From positions 31,001,456 to 31,065,455 of the forward strand of contig CM049312.1 in assembly GCA_026874595.1 (NCBI GenBank): a stretch of DNA of 64,000 nt. The letters run 5' to 3'. The DNA is from Sipunculus nudus (taxonomy: Eukaryota; Annelida; Sipuncula; Golfingiida; Sipunculidae). This document shows positions 25,224-37,197 of this stretch, in pieces; positions within the stretch are counted from its first letter, which is position 1, and every line of letters begins with the position of its first letter. The position numbers and the translations under genes were made by a program. The notes under the pieces were generated by a model. The model was not told the DNA's origin, searched no databases, and saw only the letters and a program-made list of their open reading frames with translations.

Positions 25224-25414
25224 GGTGTGAGACCTTTGAGAATGACAGGAGTAATCAATGCACTAAATACACCTCGGCAAAGCTTAAAATGTTGTTCACA
25301 GGCAGAGTGTACGGTGAAAGTGCATAACTTGTGTACTAACACAAAATCTAATAGTCGGAGCATTATCCCGCCACAGGAAATAGTCAAATCATCAAGAGAA
25401 AGACTCCGCCCCAG
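25224..25414 (+). CDS. Candidate internal exon, function unknown
   Basis: A 191-bp stop-free interval bounded by CACTGCAG at the left (acceptor AG 25222-25223) and CCCCAG/GTGACT at the right (donor GT 25415-25416). In the open frame it encodes about 63 residues, with a small cysteine cluster (CCSQAEC, later NLC) and a basic end (SSRERLRPR). I do not recognise a domain. The sequence before the acceptor is A-rich rather than pyrimidine-rich, which counts against it. The opposite strand is also open for 91 codons, so the openness may be chance. No neighbouring exon could be linked. Confidence 0.15.
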
Positions 25415-25469
25415 GTGACTTGAAAGTCTATTCAGATATGGTAATTCTGAGAAGCTACGGGAATACATG

Positions 25470-26584
25470 TAAACATCGTAAACAATTTAGCAACATTGTA
25501 TTTTATGATGCTCTCTTCGCCATGTATGTATGCACAAGATTTAAAGACGTTGACCTGTATCTTTCATTCCCTACGGCCGTCGCTTGATGCCTCTCTTAAT
25601 CAATTCCAGCCGATGGAATGATAAATAACCAGTAACAAACGGGTATACTTTAGGCCAAGTTTCCTTTAAGCAAGACATTCATAGTATGTGTAAATTATCT
25701 TTCACAATGTTAATCGGATAGGTTGTACTAAAATCACCATCCATATCTGCTTTGTACTTATTGGAACGTTATTTATATCTCATGAATTGTGTTGCCATTT
25801 AAAGCACAGAAATATCATGCATGTTTTCATCCTATTACGCCCCTAGTATGCCATTATGATTTCAGTTTAAGTAAACTTAACGGATTATTTCGATTACGCA
25901 TGGGAAGAGTCGCAAAATATGGGAATTACACAACAGGTGTAAAAATTGCATTCCCGTCGGCCCTAAGCCAAGACATCTGACAAGTGTTACATGTTAGTTA
26001 TAAAGCGCTGTGTGAGTGGCGTATATGATTGGCTGCCGTTTGCTTCTGACGTATATTGTCATTCAGTTCATACTTCGCGCAATCAGGTATCAAATCCCAT
26101 CAATGGACAGGCAGGGTATAGAGAGAAAAAAATATGTTCCGTCTTCCCGCAGCCGCGAAAGCGTAGTGCAGTGGGAATATTGATTAATAATCTGTTAAGC
26201 CAAAACAAGTCGTCGGCAAGGGAGCTCTTGATATAAATAGGTCAAACAAAAGTCTCTTTGGTCGCAGGGTTTAACATCAGGCACACCCATATGGCTAAGA
26301 AGGGCGTCTAGACAACATATAATAAACAGAGGTATTTCAGCTGCAAATGGTAAGAAAGATTAAAGCGGCAGTAAATTTAGCAGTATGGTGTGCGGAGATA
26401 CGAGAGATGATATCTCGAAGGGGGACTCCAAGATGCAAAAAAAGGATCTATGTGCTCTCTCCTTCTTCGTACAGGCTGGATATAGGTCGATAGGCCATAT
26501 CTCGTAGAATTTGTGATTAATATGAAAGATGATATAATAAAATAATAAAATTAACAATAATAATATTAATAAAAATAATAATAA

Positions 26585-26615
<31 letters not shown>

Positions 26616-27022
26616 TATAATTTAAAGATTCTACTTTTTAAATATTTTTTCTAACCGATGCATGTAAGGTTTGCTTGGTGTACACTTATAACTTTGCTTT
26701 AATTTGTTAAATTATTGGACCATGCTTCCTTAACAAATTAGGTTAAGGGTGTAAAACGACTGGTACGTCGCTGTTAGGGCCAAGCCCGGGCCGAAAAGGT
26801 GAACCAACACCCAAAATCTTCACAGTATGGAAACCCAAAGTCACCCTTAGAAATGTTATTGGCTAACCACAAGTCATCAAACTACTGAGATGTGTTTTCT
26901 CCTTAACTTTTTTTTCAGTCACAATCTTCTAATTAGCTGAAACTGACACAAATGAAACGGTCAAGGGAATAAGGAGGAAATCTGACCGACAAGGCTTTAG
27001 GTAAAGGAGGTTCATTCATGAC
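25470..27022. other. Unannotated non-coding DNA
   Basis: Open frames of 60-80 codons at 25789 and 25991 have no recognisable motif. At 26001-26023 a word resembles the right end of the MITE family but no matching left end was found. An (AAT)n tract lies at 26531-26622. Confidence 0.5.
26531..26622. repeat. (AAT)n microsatellite, interrupted
   Basis: AATAATAATAATAATAAAAA-type array with several interruptions, in an A/T-only stretch. Confidence 0.95.
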
Positions 27023-27271
27023 ATGTCCAGAAAAATGTTTCTTATAGCAGTCATCACCATATTTTGCTGTGCCCAGACAGGATTTGGACCAGTCAGTGGT
27101 CAATGTCAGTTACAAATAGACAGCATATGGGTTGCAATTAATAAAGGACTCCACCTTAGGATTTGTTCGGTTCTAGGTCAATTGAGTCAACTGCAGAGCC
27201 AGCTGTTGACACACAGCGTCTGTTACAAGATCAAAGATAATCATCTCATTGCTTCACTCCCAGCCACATAA
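27023..27271 (+). CDS. Candidate small secreted protein, 82 residues
   Basis: ATG to TAA, 82 codons. The N-terminus has signal-peptide architecture: a basic start (MSRK), a hydrophobic core (MFLIAVITIFCCA) and a small-residue region (GFGPVSG) before QCQLQ, so cleavage could fall near residue 19 or 26. The mature part would be about 55 residues with three cysteines (28, 48, 67), an odd number, and a Leu/Gln-rich middle (LGQLSQLQSQLL). An AATAAA word near 27457 could serve as a poly(A) signal. I do not recognise a family. It could be a one-exon short secreted peptide, a first exon read past its donor, or chance. Nearby weak donor-like GTs prevent deciding. Confidence 0.25.
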   Translation: MSRKMFLIAVITIFCCAQTGFGPVSGQCQLQIDSIWVAINKGLHLRICSVLGQLSQLQSQLLTHSVCYKIKDNHLIASLPAT

Positions 27272-27609
27272 TGAAATATAAAAGACATGGCAGATATTAA
27301 GGGTTACAGTCTATATATTTCATCGGGCCGGGTAACCTTGTACACATTAATGACATAGTTAGGACAATTGTCTTAAAATCTAGATAAAATTCATGATACA
27401 TCATCCATTTTGTATACTGTTGATATAACTGTCAGTCAGTGTAAGGGTTTTATTATGAATAAATGAAAACTTGTTCACAATTATCTTTTCATGTTACTAT
27501 TTTTACACCACCTGAAAATATTTCACACAAAAACATCAGTGTTTTTAAATGACAAATATAAGTGGGTCTTTTATTTATTTATATATATATATTTTTTTTT
27601 ATTTTTGAC

Positions 27610-27830
27610 AACAGCCAGATTATCAACCCACAGTCCTCCCCGTGCAGACTTTATCTCATCCCGTCCAGCCCCACTCATTCTCAGATCCAACTCCCGCCCC
27701 ACTCCGCACAGAATCTGAAGCGGGTGCCCGCTGGGGCGCGCGGGCTGTTCTATTTTGAGCTTTGCGTAGGGCCCTAGTCTCTCTTCATATGGGGGGGGGG
27801 GGGGGGGGGGGCTCAGAACTGCCCCGGTTG
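27610..27830. other. GC-rich segment ending in a long G run
   Basis: About 180 bp of C-rich then GC-rich DNA (with CCCGCTGGGGCGCGCGGGCT near 27727-27746) in an AT-rich context, followed by G21 at 27791-27811 and TGCCCCGGTTGAGAATT. The composition break suggests an inserted element. No terminal repeat or duplication could be fixed. Confidence 0.45.
27791..27811 (+). repeat. Poly(G) run, 21 bases
   Basis: Uninterrupted G homopolymer, expected to be length-variable and able to form a G-quadruplex. Confidence 0.97.
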
Positions 27831-28708
27831 AGAATTAAAAAAAGAATTCACTTACTTTTTGATGAATTTACTTTTGAGCCCGACAGAATTATATTCCTTT
27901 CACTTTTATTAGACCTGTGTATATTTTTTTGACTTGTTACTTAAGCCAGCATTAAAATATGTCTTTCGAGCAGTTTAGTGCATCAAAAGCGTAGCCAGAC
28001 TTCAAAAGTTACACTTGCAACAAATAGTGTTTAAAACTGTAACTTTAATGTGTGGGTATGGTTTAGTCTACAAGTTATAAATACGGGGAACAAATATACA
28101 CGAGTATGCGTTGCTTCCGAGTGTCAGTAGCAGATAAAAAGGGCTCTGTACCTATCAGAGTCTGTGAGCCCAAGGGGGTTTCCAGCTCTCACAGCGTATG
28201 TAATCATATACAGGAAAAGTTATTAAATAAACTATTTTCTTATCCGCGTTTTTTTCTTTGTTAATGATGCACCCTTTGAGAATGCTCATATTGATATTAC
28301 TTATATTTAGTTAACAAGGTATACAGTTAGGAAGGACTGAAGACAGTCTTTATTTAATTAGTAAGAGATGATAGACTGTTACCCTTTGATAAACATCCAA
28401 CATTGTACACATTTTGAAGAAAGAATCATGGTTGTTGTTTATATTAAGAATGCTGACGACTTTAGGGCACGGTATTTGTTTATAAGGCACGTTAATACGA
28501 TCATGTTAACTAACGTATGCCTATTTGTGACGCTTAGGAATGTTAGGTGTGAACGGTGATCCACGGCACTTCTAAATTGCATGTATATCTATATGTAGGT
28601 CTCAGTCTTTTACACTTTTGCCTTTACAATACCTTTTTTTACGCTTGAAACTAAACAAGAATAGACTTTCTGTATGATTTCACTTATAACGATCAACTTC
28701 TTTGCAAG

Positions 28709-28956
28709 ATCTAAGGAACGTGTCGGCCCGACTGAAAAGTTTCTCGCCCCATCAACAGCGAATATTCGATGATTACCTCAGAGGCAAATTGCAACATTCA
28801 GGATTTTGGCCAGAAGCTGGTAGCGTAGTATACACAGGGATATACGTTTCCCCAAGAATTATTGTGACTCTAAATAGTGGTGCGGATTATCTACGGAAGC
28901 GGATTATCAATATGGGAAACGGTACGATATCGTGCAGACTTAATAATCTCCAATAG
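28709..28956 (+). CDS. Candidate exon, function unknown
   Basis: A stop-free frame that begins after an AG (28707-28708, preceded by the pyrimidine-containing CAACTTCTTTGCA) and runs to a TAG at 28954-28956. A donor-like GT occurs at 28922, so the exon could be about 213 bp. The translation has balanced composition and no low complexity, for example LKSFSPHQQRIFDDYLRGK and GSVVYTGIYVSPRIIVTL. It reads like globular protein, but I recognise no family and the splice sites are weak. It could be an exon of a gene extending beyond what I can trace, or a decayed transposon fragment. Confidence 0.2.
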
Positions 28957-29087
28957 TCTTTTTAATAAGCCTGATTGCATCCATTGTCATTATGACTTTA
29001 ATTGGCATATAGCATAAATAACATTGGATATTTCTCCGTTGGTGTCAGTGCCTGGTACACTTTCTTACTCTCGTCAATTTTTTTTGG

Positions 29088-29090
<3 letters not shown>

Positions 29091-29149
<59 letters not shown>
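29091..29149. repeat. (TA)n microsatellite
   Basis: About 29 uninterrupted TA units. It generates Tyr-Ile artefact frames on both strands. Confidence 0.98.
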
Positions 29150-29150
<1 letters not shown>

Positions 29151-31868
29151 GAGACAACAACTGCATGCCTTTAAATGCATATGCCTTCTGGTGTAATATT
29201 GATGACCTTTGACACCAGAGGCTGGTTCCTCAGCCATTTTGTTCACAAATCCAGTAACACTCATGGACTGGGGTTCAGAAGACAGTAAGCTGACGTAGAC
29301 GTGTGTGAAAACTGCTTCTCTTCAGCGACATAGTGGACCAGTGTAATCGAATAAAAAGTAGCCCCATGGACTGTTAAGGGGTTTAGGATCCAATTCTTGA
29401 CTTACAAAAATAAAAAAAAAATCATATTGTTCTCTTCAAGAGCTGTATCTTATGAATTTTTGCTTCGGTGTGGTGGAAAAGTTTAACAGAATGTTTTTGA
29501 AGATTTATTTTAACCAACCCCCGAGTAAAACCTGTCGTGTGCTAGTGCGCTGATGGCTACCTAAAACAATTGTTTAACAAAACTGCTTATACATTATCTA
29601 AATATATTATTCGTCCCTTGATTATAATATCTGGAGTTTTTTTTTTTATAATATAAAAAAATAATAATTGAACATGGAGTAGGTTATCATGGGTTTACGG
29701 TAACATTTCTTTCATTTACAAAATTTAAATCGGATTAAGGTAGATTTTCACTTAATATATATGACGTTGCATGTTTGTATTTAACATGTTTAGAACCTTC
29801 TGTAACACCATTATCCATCTACACAGATAATTGATTAGTCGTCTTTGTGGATTAAACGTGATTGGCCATATAATTATGTTATAGTGATGGCATTTGTAAA
29901 TTCTTTTCTGCCCTATTGGAGTTCATTTTGGCTGAGGTTGTCATTTCCCCATGTATAGTTGTAAATTGCTTATTATTTTTTTCCAGATTTTGTTACACAC
30001 AAGTTCATTGATCCCTACCACTTTAAGAGCTAACCAATGAACTCTGTCAAATGCTCTGTCAAATGGAGTTTTGCGAGCCTAGTTTTTTTTGTTTTGTTTT
30101 TTTTTTGCATTAGAACTAATAGAAAAAAAGCTGATATATTTTTAGATCACGTTAAGTACTTCTATTGTACATCCTCTCATGTTTTTCATCATTTACAATT
30201 ATTCCTGCTTTTCCCAGATAGAGATACATAGATATTTCAAATAGTTAATCCAGATAAACATATATTGCTTCTCCTAATGGGGTTTACATCCTTTTGTCTA
30301 TTGCATCTAATGCTTATCTATTGGTCGATATACTACACTATTGACAAAAATGCGAGTAATAACTTTCACAGACAGGGAACTGTTTTGAATTGCATGTAAA
30401 AAGAGACCTAACAATGTGATGTTGTCCCATCTTAACCCCTAAATGCGAATATGCCAATTCTTAAGCAATTTAAAGTGCGATCACCAATGAAATATGGCCC
30501 GGTCATTCAAACACGTCCAATTTCCTTTTCGACACTTGTTTCATATATCACACCTAAAATACGCTTGAAAAACATGAAATTTCTTATTCCGTTTCCACGA
30601 TGTCCCCTTAATTAACTCGGAGATTGTGAATTAAGCGAAATAGTGGCGTATATATGGTACTGAAATAACCATCCGCAGTGTCCTTCACATCATGGACCAA
30701 TGATGGGCATTTTTCACAGAGTGGATATTCGAAGTATAAAGGATGACTTCTGATTAAAAGAACACTCAAGGATACTATTTTAATCTTTTGGAAGTTACAT
30801 TTTATAAAGCTCTTTTGAAATCTAAAACATCAGGAGCCTATTGAAACTGCTTGTTGTATTACATCTTGGCTGCAAAACGTGTGCTTTATGATGCAATAGT
30901 CTTCGCAGTTTCCATCCAGTATTCTAATTAACGCCTAATTGTTAATTAATTCGTTCTTTATTGTGGGGCTTAAATCCTAGATCTTCGCAATTACGGACTT
31001 GGGTTCGCTTCCAAACAGCGAAAATAACCTCTTTCACATGTGATAAGCTCAGCTGTTCATTAATTAGTGAGCACATTATATGTTCTTTTTTGGTGAAAAC
31101 GTCGTCATGTATTTAAACGCAATTGCATTGCTACAGTATTTATCATAAAACGAACATCACCCGGGGGAGGTTAGGTTATATTTCTGTCAAGTAGGACCTG
31201 GAACTAGGACCTCTGTTTATACATGTCCTTATTATGACATATTATTAACTGATTCAAAATATTATAATTTTTAACAGGTGCTTGTATGTATGTTTCAATT
31301 TCAAAAGATTTTAATTTAACAACGTAAACATATATATTCACAAAGGTCTGTGCTCTTCCCATTCTCCCTTGAGGGCAAGAATGGCCTTGTCTAGAATTAG
31401 CTCTCCCTTTTAATTTTTTTGTTGAACAGTTTAATCCTTTGATTTAAATTTTATTTTTAATTTTATGCAGCTAGAGCTTTTATTTGCTTGTTCAATAAAT
31501 TTAACAAGTAAGTCCCAAGTTTGTACCTGTGCATTTTGCAAAACAAAGAAATCCCGCAGCAGGTTTGGAACAAATATGAGGCAATTTATTTAAAGAAAGA
31601 AACGACAGGTCTACATTCGTGCGACTCAAGAATCAATTTGAAATGAAAGCGCAGTGCGGCGTCACGTTTTCACACTACTAGAGCTAGACGTTCTTAGGTT
31701 AGTCTTAGCGTCCGTCCAGCCACACATTAGAAATAAATGATGTTTAAATTAAAATCCACCAAAAAAAAAAAAACATATTCTCAGTAATACGTTACGAATT
31801 ACTATCATTAAAGCAAGATTAAATTCAATAACCCCGTTTCATGTTGTATGCTGTCATTGTTTGTAAGC
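29150..31868. other. Unannotated non-coding DNA
   Basis: Very AT-rich. No coding exon or element supported. A weak GGTTCGCTTCC word at about 31003 is not part of a recognisable tRNA-like head. Confidence 0.5.
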
Positions 31869-31918
31869 TTTTTAGCTCAGCTGACTTTCAGTCATGCCGG
31901 GCTATAGCGATGGGTCTT

Positions 31919-31982
31919 TGTCTGTCGTCCTTCCGTCTGTCCGTCCGGCCTTCCGGCCGTCCGGCCGGCCGTCCGTCCGTTA
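31919..31982. repeat. GTCC/GGCC tetramer tract in the R1 5' module
   Basis: GTCTGTCCGTCCGGCCTTCC and then GGCCGTCCGGCC repeats. The same position in the other R1 copies has shorter GTCCGTCGTC tracts. Confidence 0.9.
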
Positions 31983-32228
31983 GCAGGGCACTAATCGTAA
32001 CCTTAAGGGCTAGGATCATGAACCCTATGCAGTCTTAGAGGTTCTAAGAAGATTTCCTTGCAAACCTGAAATTAGGTCTTTTCGACATATATATTCTCCG
32101 AGTTACGGGGTGTGTTTGCACCCCCCAGAATTAACTATTCTTACCAAAATTTCCATCCCAAACCTTGCATCTTTCACATACAGCTCACCGTCCATCAGGG
32201 AAAGAATCATAATTATTTTGAGGCCACA

Positions 32229-32981
32229 AGGTCATAGGTCAAGGTCACAGGACCTACTTTTTTTAAAAGCTTTGGATGCATTTTAAGCCAAACCTTTCAG
32301 CCTAATCCTTTGATCCTTAACATATGGTTCACCTACCAAGTGGGATGAGAATCGTATAGATTTTGAGGTCAAAGGTCAAAGTCAAGGTAACAGAATCCAC
32401 TTCTTTAAAAAAGTTGTGCACACTTTTTAAGCCAGGATTTTTTTTTATTCCAAACCTTCCAACACTGAAATAATTCTCTGCCAATAGGGAAAAAGGCCCG
32501 TTGATTTTTTAGGTCAAAGGTCAACTTCACAGCACCCACTTCTTGCCTTGAGTCTTTTAATTTAAGGCAAAATTTTCAACCCATAACTTCCATCTGTCAT
32601 ATATGGCTAACCTTTCAACAGGGGAAAACCCCTATTGATCTTGAGTTCAAAAGGTCAGAGGTTAAGGTCACAATACTAAATTGTTCCAAATGCTTGTGAA
32701 CATATTTCCAGCAAAACAGTTTATCACAAACTTTCATTCTTTCACATATGCCTCATCTATGCATAACTCAATATGATTCAAACATATTTATGGGTCTTTT
32801 TGCTTGAAGAAATAAAGTATTGATATTGGGGTGAGCTGGGCAGGACGTTAAAGGTTGCAGGTCAAAGTTATTTACACATAGGTTGCCAGGTGATTACTCT
32901 AGTTTTTAGTGGTTAGTAGAAACCCATCACTTTAAAAAGAATCCATTTGATATGTGGGCAAAAGGCCAAGGTCATAGGTCA
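32229..32981 (+). promoter_or_regulatory. Cluster of nuclear-receptor-type DR1 motifs
   Basis: Four perfect direct repeats of AGGTCA with one-base spacing: 32229-32241 (spacer T, with a third AGGTCA abutting at 32242-32247), 32366-32378 (spacer A), 32511-32523 (spacer A) and 32969-32981 (spacer T). Imperfect versions occur near 32650-32675 and 32860. AGGTCA-N-AGGTCA is the classical DR1 bound by HNF4, RXR and COUP-TF-class receptors. The motif recurs because it belongs to a repeated module, so presence is certain but function is unproven; no promoter or gene is evident nearby. Confidence 0.55.
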
Positions 32982-33721
32982 GGGATGTTCACAATAAAAA
33001 CTTACTTTGTTGACCATCTCTATTTTTCTTGTAAATTTAACTATTGCACTCCAACTGGTACATCTCACTGTGTGCCCTTAATTGTCAGTGACACTTGTGA
33101 TATATGACCCCCTTTTGTATCATCCCATAGATAGATAAAGACATATCAATAGTGCATAGCAAAAATAGTGTTGCCAAAATGCTTTAAGACTATGAGAGTA
33201 AAGGGTTATGGTTTAGCTACTGAATTATAAGATGATGGGAACATTTTGCAGTTTATTTCATGGAATCATAGCAATAAACTTAGTTTTCTAGACATCTGAA
33301 AAATATTATACAAATCATCAGATATACCAGCAAGTGTTTTTTTCTGATAATATGTGGGTCTGTGCCTGGATTTAGGATGGCTTTATTTTATTACAAGACT
33401 TTTAGTGATGCTTTCTGCATTTCTTTTCTTTCAGGTTTTGCAGTTTACCAACCCTGCTGACCCAATTGAAAAGCAAGGTGATAATTAAAAAAAAATATTG
33501 GACTTACACCTTTTACAGTTGCATGTCCATAAATCTGATATTAGAGCTCTCCAACCTGATCATACCTTTTGAATAATTCTGGACATTCACAACTGTAACA
33601 TTCTTTTGAGCAATTGCTACACGTTTGGACATTTATTGGAGGATGTGTGATATTTCATGTCAGACTTGTAAGAAATCCATTTTGTCTGCCAGGTAGCCAG
33701 CTTAGAAATCCTTTTGCCAGT

Positions 33722-34198
33722 GCAGTTTTGTGATTTTTTTTAATGTTTGGTCCCTTTTAGAGGATGTTTGTTGTTCATTTACTAACCTGTCAGAAATTCA
33801 ATTTGGCCATCAGAAAGCCATCTTTAAATTCCTTTAGCTCATATTATCTCAAGAACTATTAAAGTGAATGCAGTGGAACGTATATTAATGTATTCTTGCA
33901 TTGGGTCAAGGATTTCTTAATAAATATGACCATCATTTTTGAAAGCTCAGTACAGTTGGTGCAGATTTTGTGATTTTTATGTTTGGTCCCTTTTAGAGGA
34001 TGTTTGTTGTTCATTTACCAACCTGTCAGAAATCCAATTTGGCTACCAGAAAGCCATCAATAAATTCCTTTAAATCATATTATCTCAAGAACTGTTTAAG
34101 TGAATGCAGTGGAACGAATATTAATCTAATCTTGCATTGTGTCAATGATTTCTTAATAAATATGACCATCATTTTTGAAAGCTTAGTACAGTTGGCAT
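33722..34198 (+). repeat. 240-bp tandem duplication
   Basis: Unit 1 is about 33722-33960 and unit 2 about 33962-34198, offset 240 bp (GTGATTTTT at 33730 and 33970). Shared landmarks include GTTTGGTCCCTTTTAGAGGA and AATATGACCATCATTTTTGA. About 90-95 percent identical by eye. Confidence 0.93.
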
Positions 34199-34559
34199 GT
34201 ATTGAATCAAAATTAATACAGAAACACCCGTTCCAAAATAATTCTTGCATGGATTTCCTAGATTATGTCAATGTATTTTGATCTTTTATTTGGCCTGTGT
34301 GGTATTCCATTTGAGACTGATAGGTATCCAGCTTTGTGATTAGTTCTTGATAGCTCAAGAACCATACGTTTTGCCTCCGACCATTTATTCTCTGTGTTTT
34401 AAAGAGACACCTGATATATTTATGTCAACGTAGAAAGTTTCAACAAAATTGGCATGTAGGTTCTTCAACAATCCGACTGGAAGTTGTGAATCGCAGCCCA
34501 TGATGTCGCAGGTTATGCTGGGCAGCTGAGCGCCATGACCCATGGGTCACCTGTTTATT

Positions 34560-37197
34560 ATCCTGATCAATAAAAGTCGTTCTTCCCTCTTGATCGAAAA
34601 ATGTAAAACTCTTTAGATTATTAAAAAAAGACCAAGCTATAGAAATTAATTATTTTATTTATGGTCTGTGCACGCTTTTTTCGAGGAATTTAGCTTCTTA
34701 AAGTGGAAGGTCATTGACCGTTAAAGTGTCAGACCCTTGGAGAGGCTGAAGAAATCTGAACAAATGTCAATTCAGGTAATGCGCTCAGATCTGTTTAAAA
34801 ACATTCGGAAATTTCACGAATTTGCGACCGAGCCATGGCGCGTACCAATGTAGAATACAAGGCAGCTACTTAGCAACAAAACTAACATATGTGACGCTGG
34901 GTCAAGAGCTGACCACTAAAAACATTCGGGTTTCATTTGCGGCGGAATTCATAACGTCATGAAGACCTAATTTTATAGACACTGCTAATGGCCAAGTCAT
35001 GTAAGCATGGTGATTTACTCGTCTCTATTAACACATTCGTTTATGTATAAAGTAGCGTATGTGAGTTAATGATCGGTTTGTCCTAATATCTACGTACGCA
35101 TTTTAATTAATGGATTCTTTTGAATGCATGGAGTACAATCTCATTTTTTTACACCGGCCGTAAGGAATATACCGGGTAAGTTCACTTGTAACTGTGCTCA
35201 ACATGTCAGCAAAGATTCGCAAGGCGTTGGTAGGACGGCTTCTGAGAGACCGTTTCACATATAAAGGTGCACTAGTTCAGTAGTTATTGAAACAATAATT
35301 AAGATGAAATGTGTGGACAGTTTGGTTCGTTATTGGCGTCCGTTTCTTTGATTTTATATATTTTGGTTAGCAGGTGATTGCTCCTCAGCATTGATATAAA
35401 TATGTCGGCTCGATGTATTAGCAGTACCGATATAAGCTATTTAAACACGGTGTTTATGTGATTTGTTGGTATTAAAAAGCCGAATACACTAAATATATCG
35501 TTTGATTTAGTTATTTTTTATTCATAACTTTATACTCCCATCAGTGAATGTCTTGTGAATATGTGAATTTGATGTGATGACAAACAAAAGTGCCCAAATC
35601 AGCGGATTGTATCACCCAAAACAACTGGATGTGCTTTTGTTCGGATGTGAATCTGTCTTTGGTGGAGGGAAAGTTGCCTTTAAGGATGGTGCATGTTAAA
35701 TCCGACCATTCTCTCCGAGTTAAATCAGGGAGGGGTTAGAAGCAGGCTGTTGGTTGTGTATCATCTACACACCGCTCTATCCCAATTACTCACGCCTGAC
35801 TGCTGTAAGATTGAAGCTGCAAGCAACCCTTCACAACAAACCTTGAAATCAGATGAGGCGAGTAAAGTAAAATTCAAGAAAAACAACGAAGCGGTTTCTA
35901 GCAGGGAAGATGCCTGCAAAACTATCACATGATGCTCAATCGGGTGACACCAACCGGCGGGATGGAAGGTAAAATTGCCGTTTCAATTTCGTACAAGACC
36001 ATGGCAATGGTTAGTCAAGGATTCTTTTCTTCCAAGGATTTGCCTTTCTTCACTATCTTTATTTTCAAATTAACTTCGAATTAACATTAAAGTCTTCACT
36101 GAATCCAAGTAGCACTTCAACCACAGCCTCAATAACACCATCAATTACAATCCCAATAGAGCAGATATCTGAGAGAAGTACGATTTAGGCTGTTCACTCG
36201 TCATTTCTGAGGCAGTCACTGCATGAGCTCTTACGGCCTTTCTTTAAGCCAGCGCAGCGTCCTACGCTTATTTACAATTATTGATCCTTAAGTAAGAAAA
36301 AGCGACAGCGTGGGCCAGGAAAGTCAAGTGGAACTTCCACAATCACAAAAGGCTTGTGTTTCGCAAAGTCCAGATTACTCGATACACCACAGCAAACAAT
36401 ACACTTTACGAATCTGAAGTGCGTGGTCTATTCTTGTTCAAGTTACTAATGCAAGTTTGTGCAATTAGACCAGAGGAAACTATGTAGGGACTAAATTATG
36501 GGATGGTTTGACTTTTTTTTTAAATGTGAAATGAGTGCTTACCAACCTCGAGGAAGAACACAACCAACGATACAGAGTTAGCAGGGACACTAGCATATGT
36601 GGTAAATACAAATGAATAAATAAAACATATTATTGATGATAAATGTATCCACTTAACTTTTAAACAGAAAATAAATTTCAAAGGATAACTTAGCGTAAAT
36701 TACTTTTAACAACCATTCATTTGTATTAACGTTTCCTCAGTTTCACCGATTTTTGCTGTATTCACGAAGCTTTGTGAAGCTCTTCAATGTTTAATATGTC
36801 TTCTGAACATTATCGAAGCGTATGTTCCGTATGGACCATTTCTTTGAAACGGTAGTTGTGTCAGGGAATCTATTGATAATATGGGAAAAAAATTACCTTT
36901 GCTCTAAATTATTATTAATGAAAACTATGATGGCCTGTCCAAGTCCAGCTCATGAAAGAATGCCAGATACGTTACGTAAGGTTAGATAAAGGCAAAGGAT
37001 TTTTCCAGCTGTTTTATAACCCTGGACAAAGAGAGCGATAGCAAAAAAGTCTAACGGTATCACAAAAGGATGCGTGCCTTAGTTTGGGAATCAGCTAAGA
37101 CGCAGACAGTGAACGGGGAGGACATTTCTATAGAACCGATTGATGTGTCTGCTGCTACCCTTATCTGCCTGTGCGACCTTGACACCTTATATGCTAG
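34560..37197. other. Unannotated non-coding DNA with one weak frame
   Basis: No supported gene. A 79-codon frame at 35693-35932 ends in a hydrophilic, coding-like stretch (SDEASKVKFKKNNEAVSS) after a pyrimidine-containing CTGACTGCTGTAAG at about 35790-35805, so a short terminal exon is conceivable. No partner exon or domain supports it. Confidence 0.45.

Larger units (their letters stand above)
31869..34555 (+). repeat. R1-ended composite repeat, 2.7 kb
   Basis: Starts with TTTTAGCTCAGCTGACTTTC and a GTCCGTCCGGCC tract, then a module with GTTAGCAGGGCACTAATCG. It ends with CAGCTGAGCGCCATGACCCA-TGGGTCACCTG. The copy at 58403-59855 has the same start and end words. The interior differs: four or more modules of about 120-160 bp at 32160-32750 each carry AGGTCA-type words and (A/C)CCACTTCTT, followed by unrelated-looking sequence and a 240-bp tandem duplication. 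No conserved reading frame; the 93-codon frame at 34000-34281 lies in the duplication. It is probably a non-autonomous composite repeat; the mechanism of spread is not visible. Confidence 0.8.

Noticed and set aside
26001-26023. TAAAGCGCTGTGTGAGTGGC-GTA, resembling the right end of the MITE family
   Set aside because: No left end, no internal anchors and no target-site duplication within 700 bp upstream; too short to call a third copy.
28998-29264. Tyr-Ile repeat proteins across TA microsatellites (also at 24.9, 47.8, 50.1, 53.3 and 62.9 kb)
   Set aside because: Pure translation of (TA)n; no sign of coding.
31841-32038. 65-codon frame rich in Ser, Arg and Pro
   Set aside because: It is translation of the GTCC/GGCC tract at the start of the R1 repeat.
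36563-36590. U6-like phrase AACGATACAGAGTTAGCAGG
   Set aside because: Only a short run resembles the U6 snRNA core; the rest of U6, its 5' end and a terminal T run are missing.
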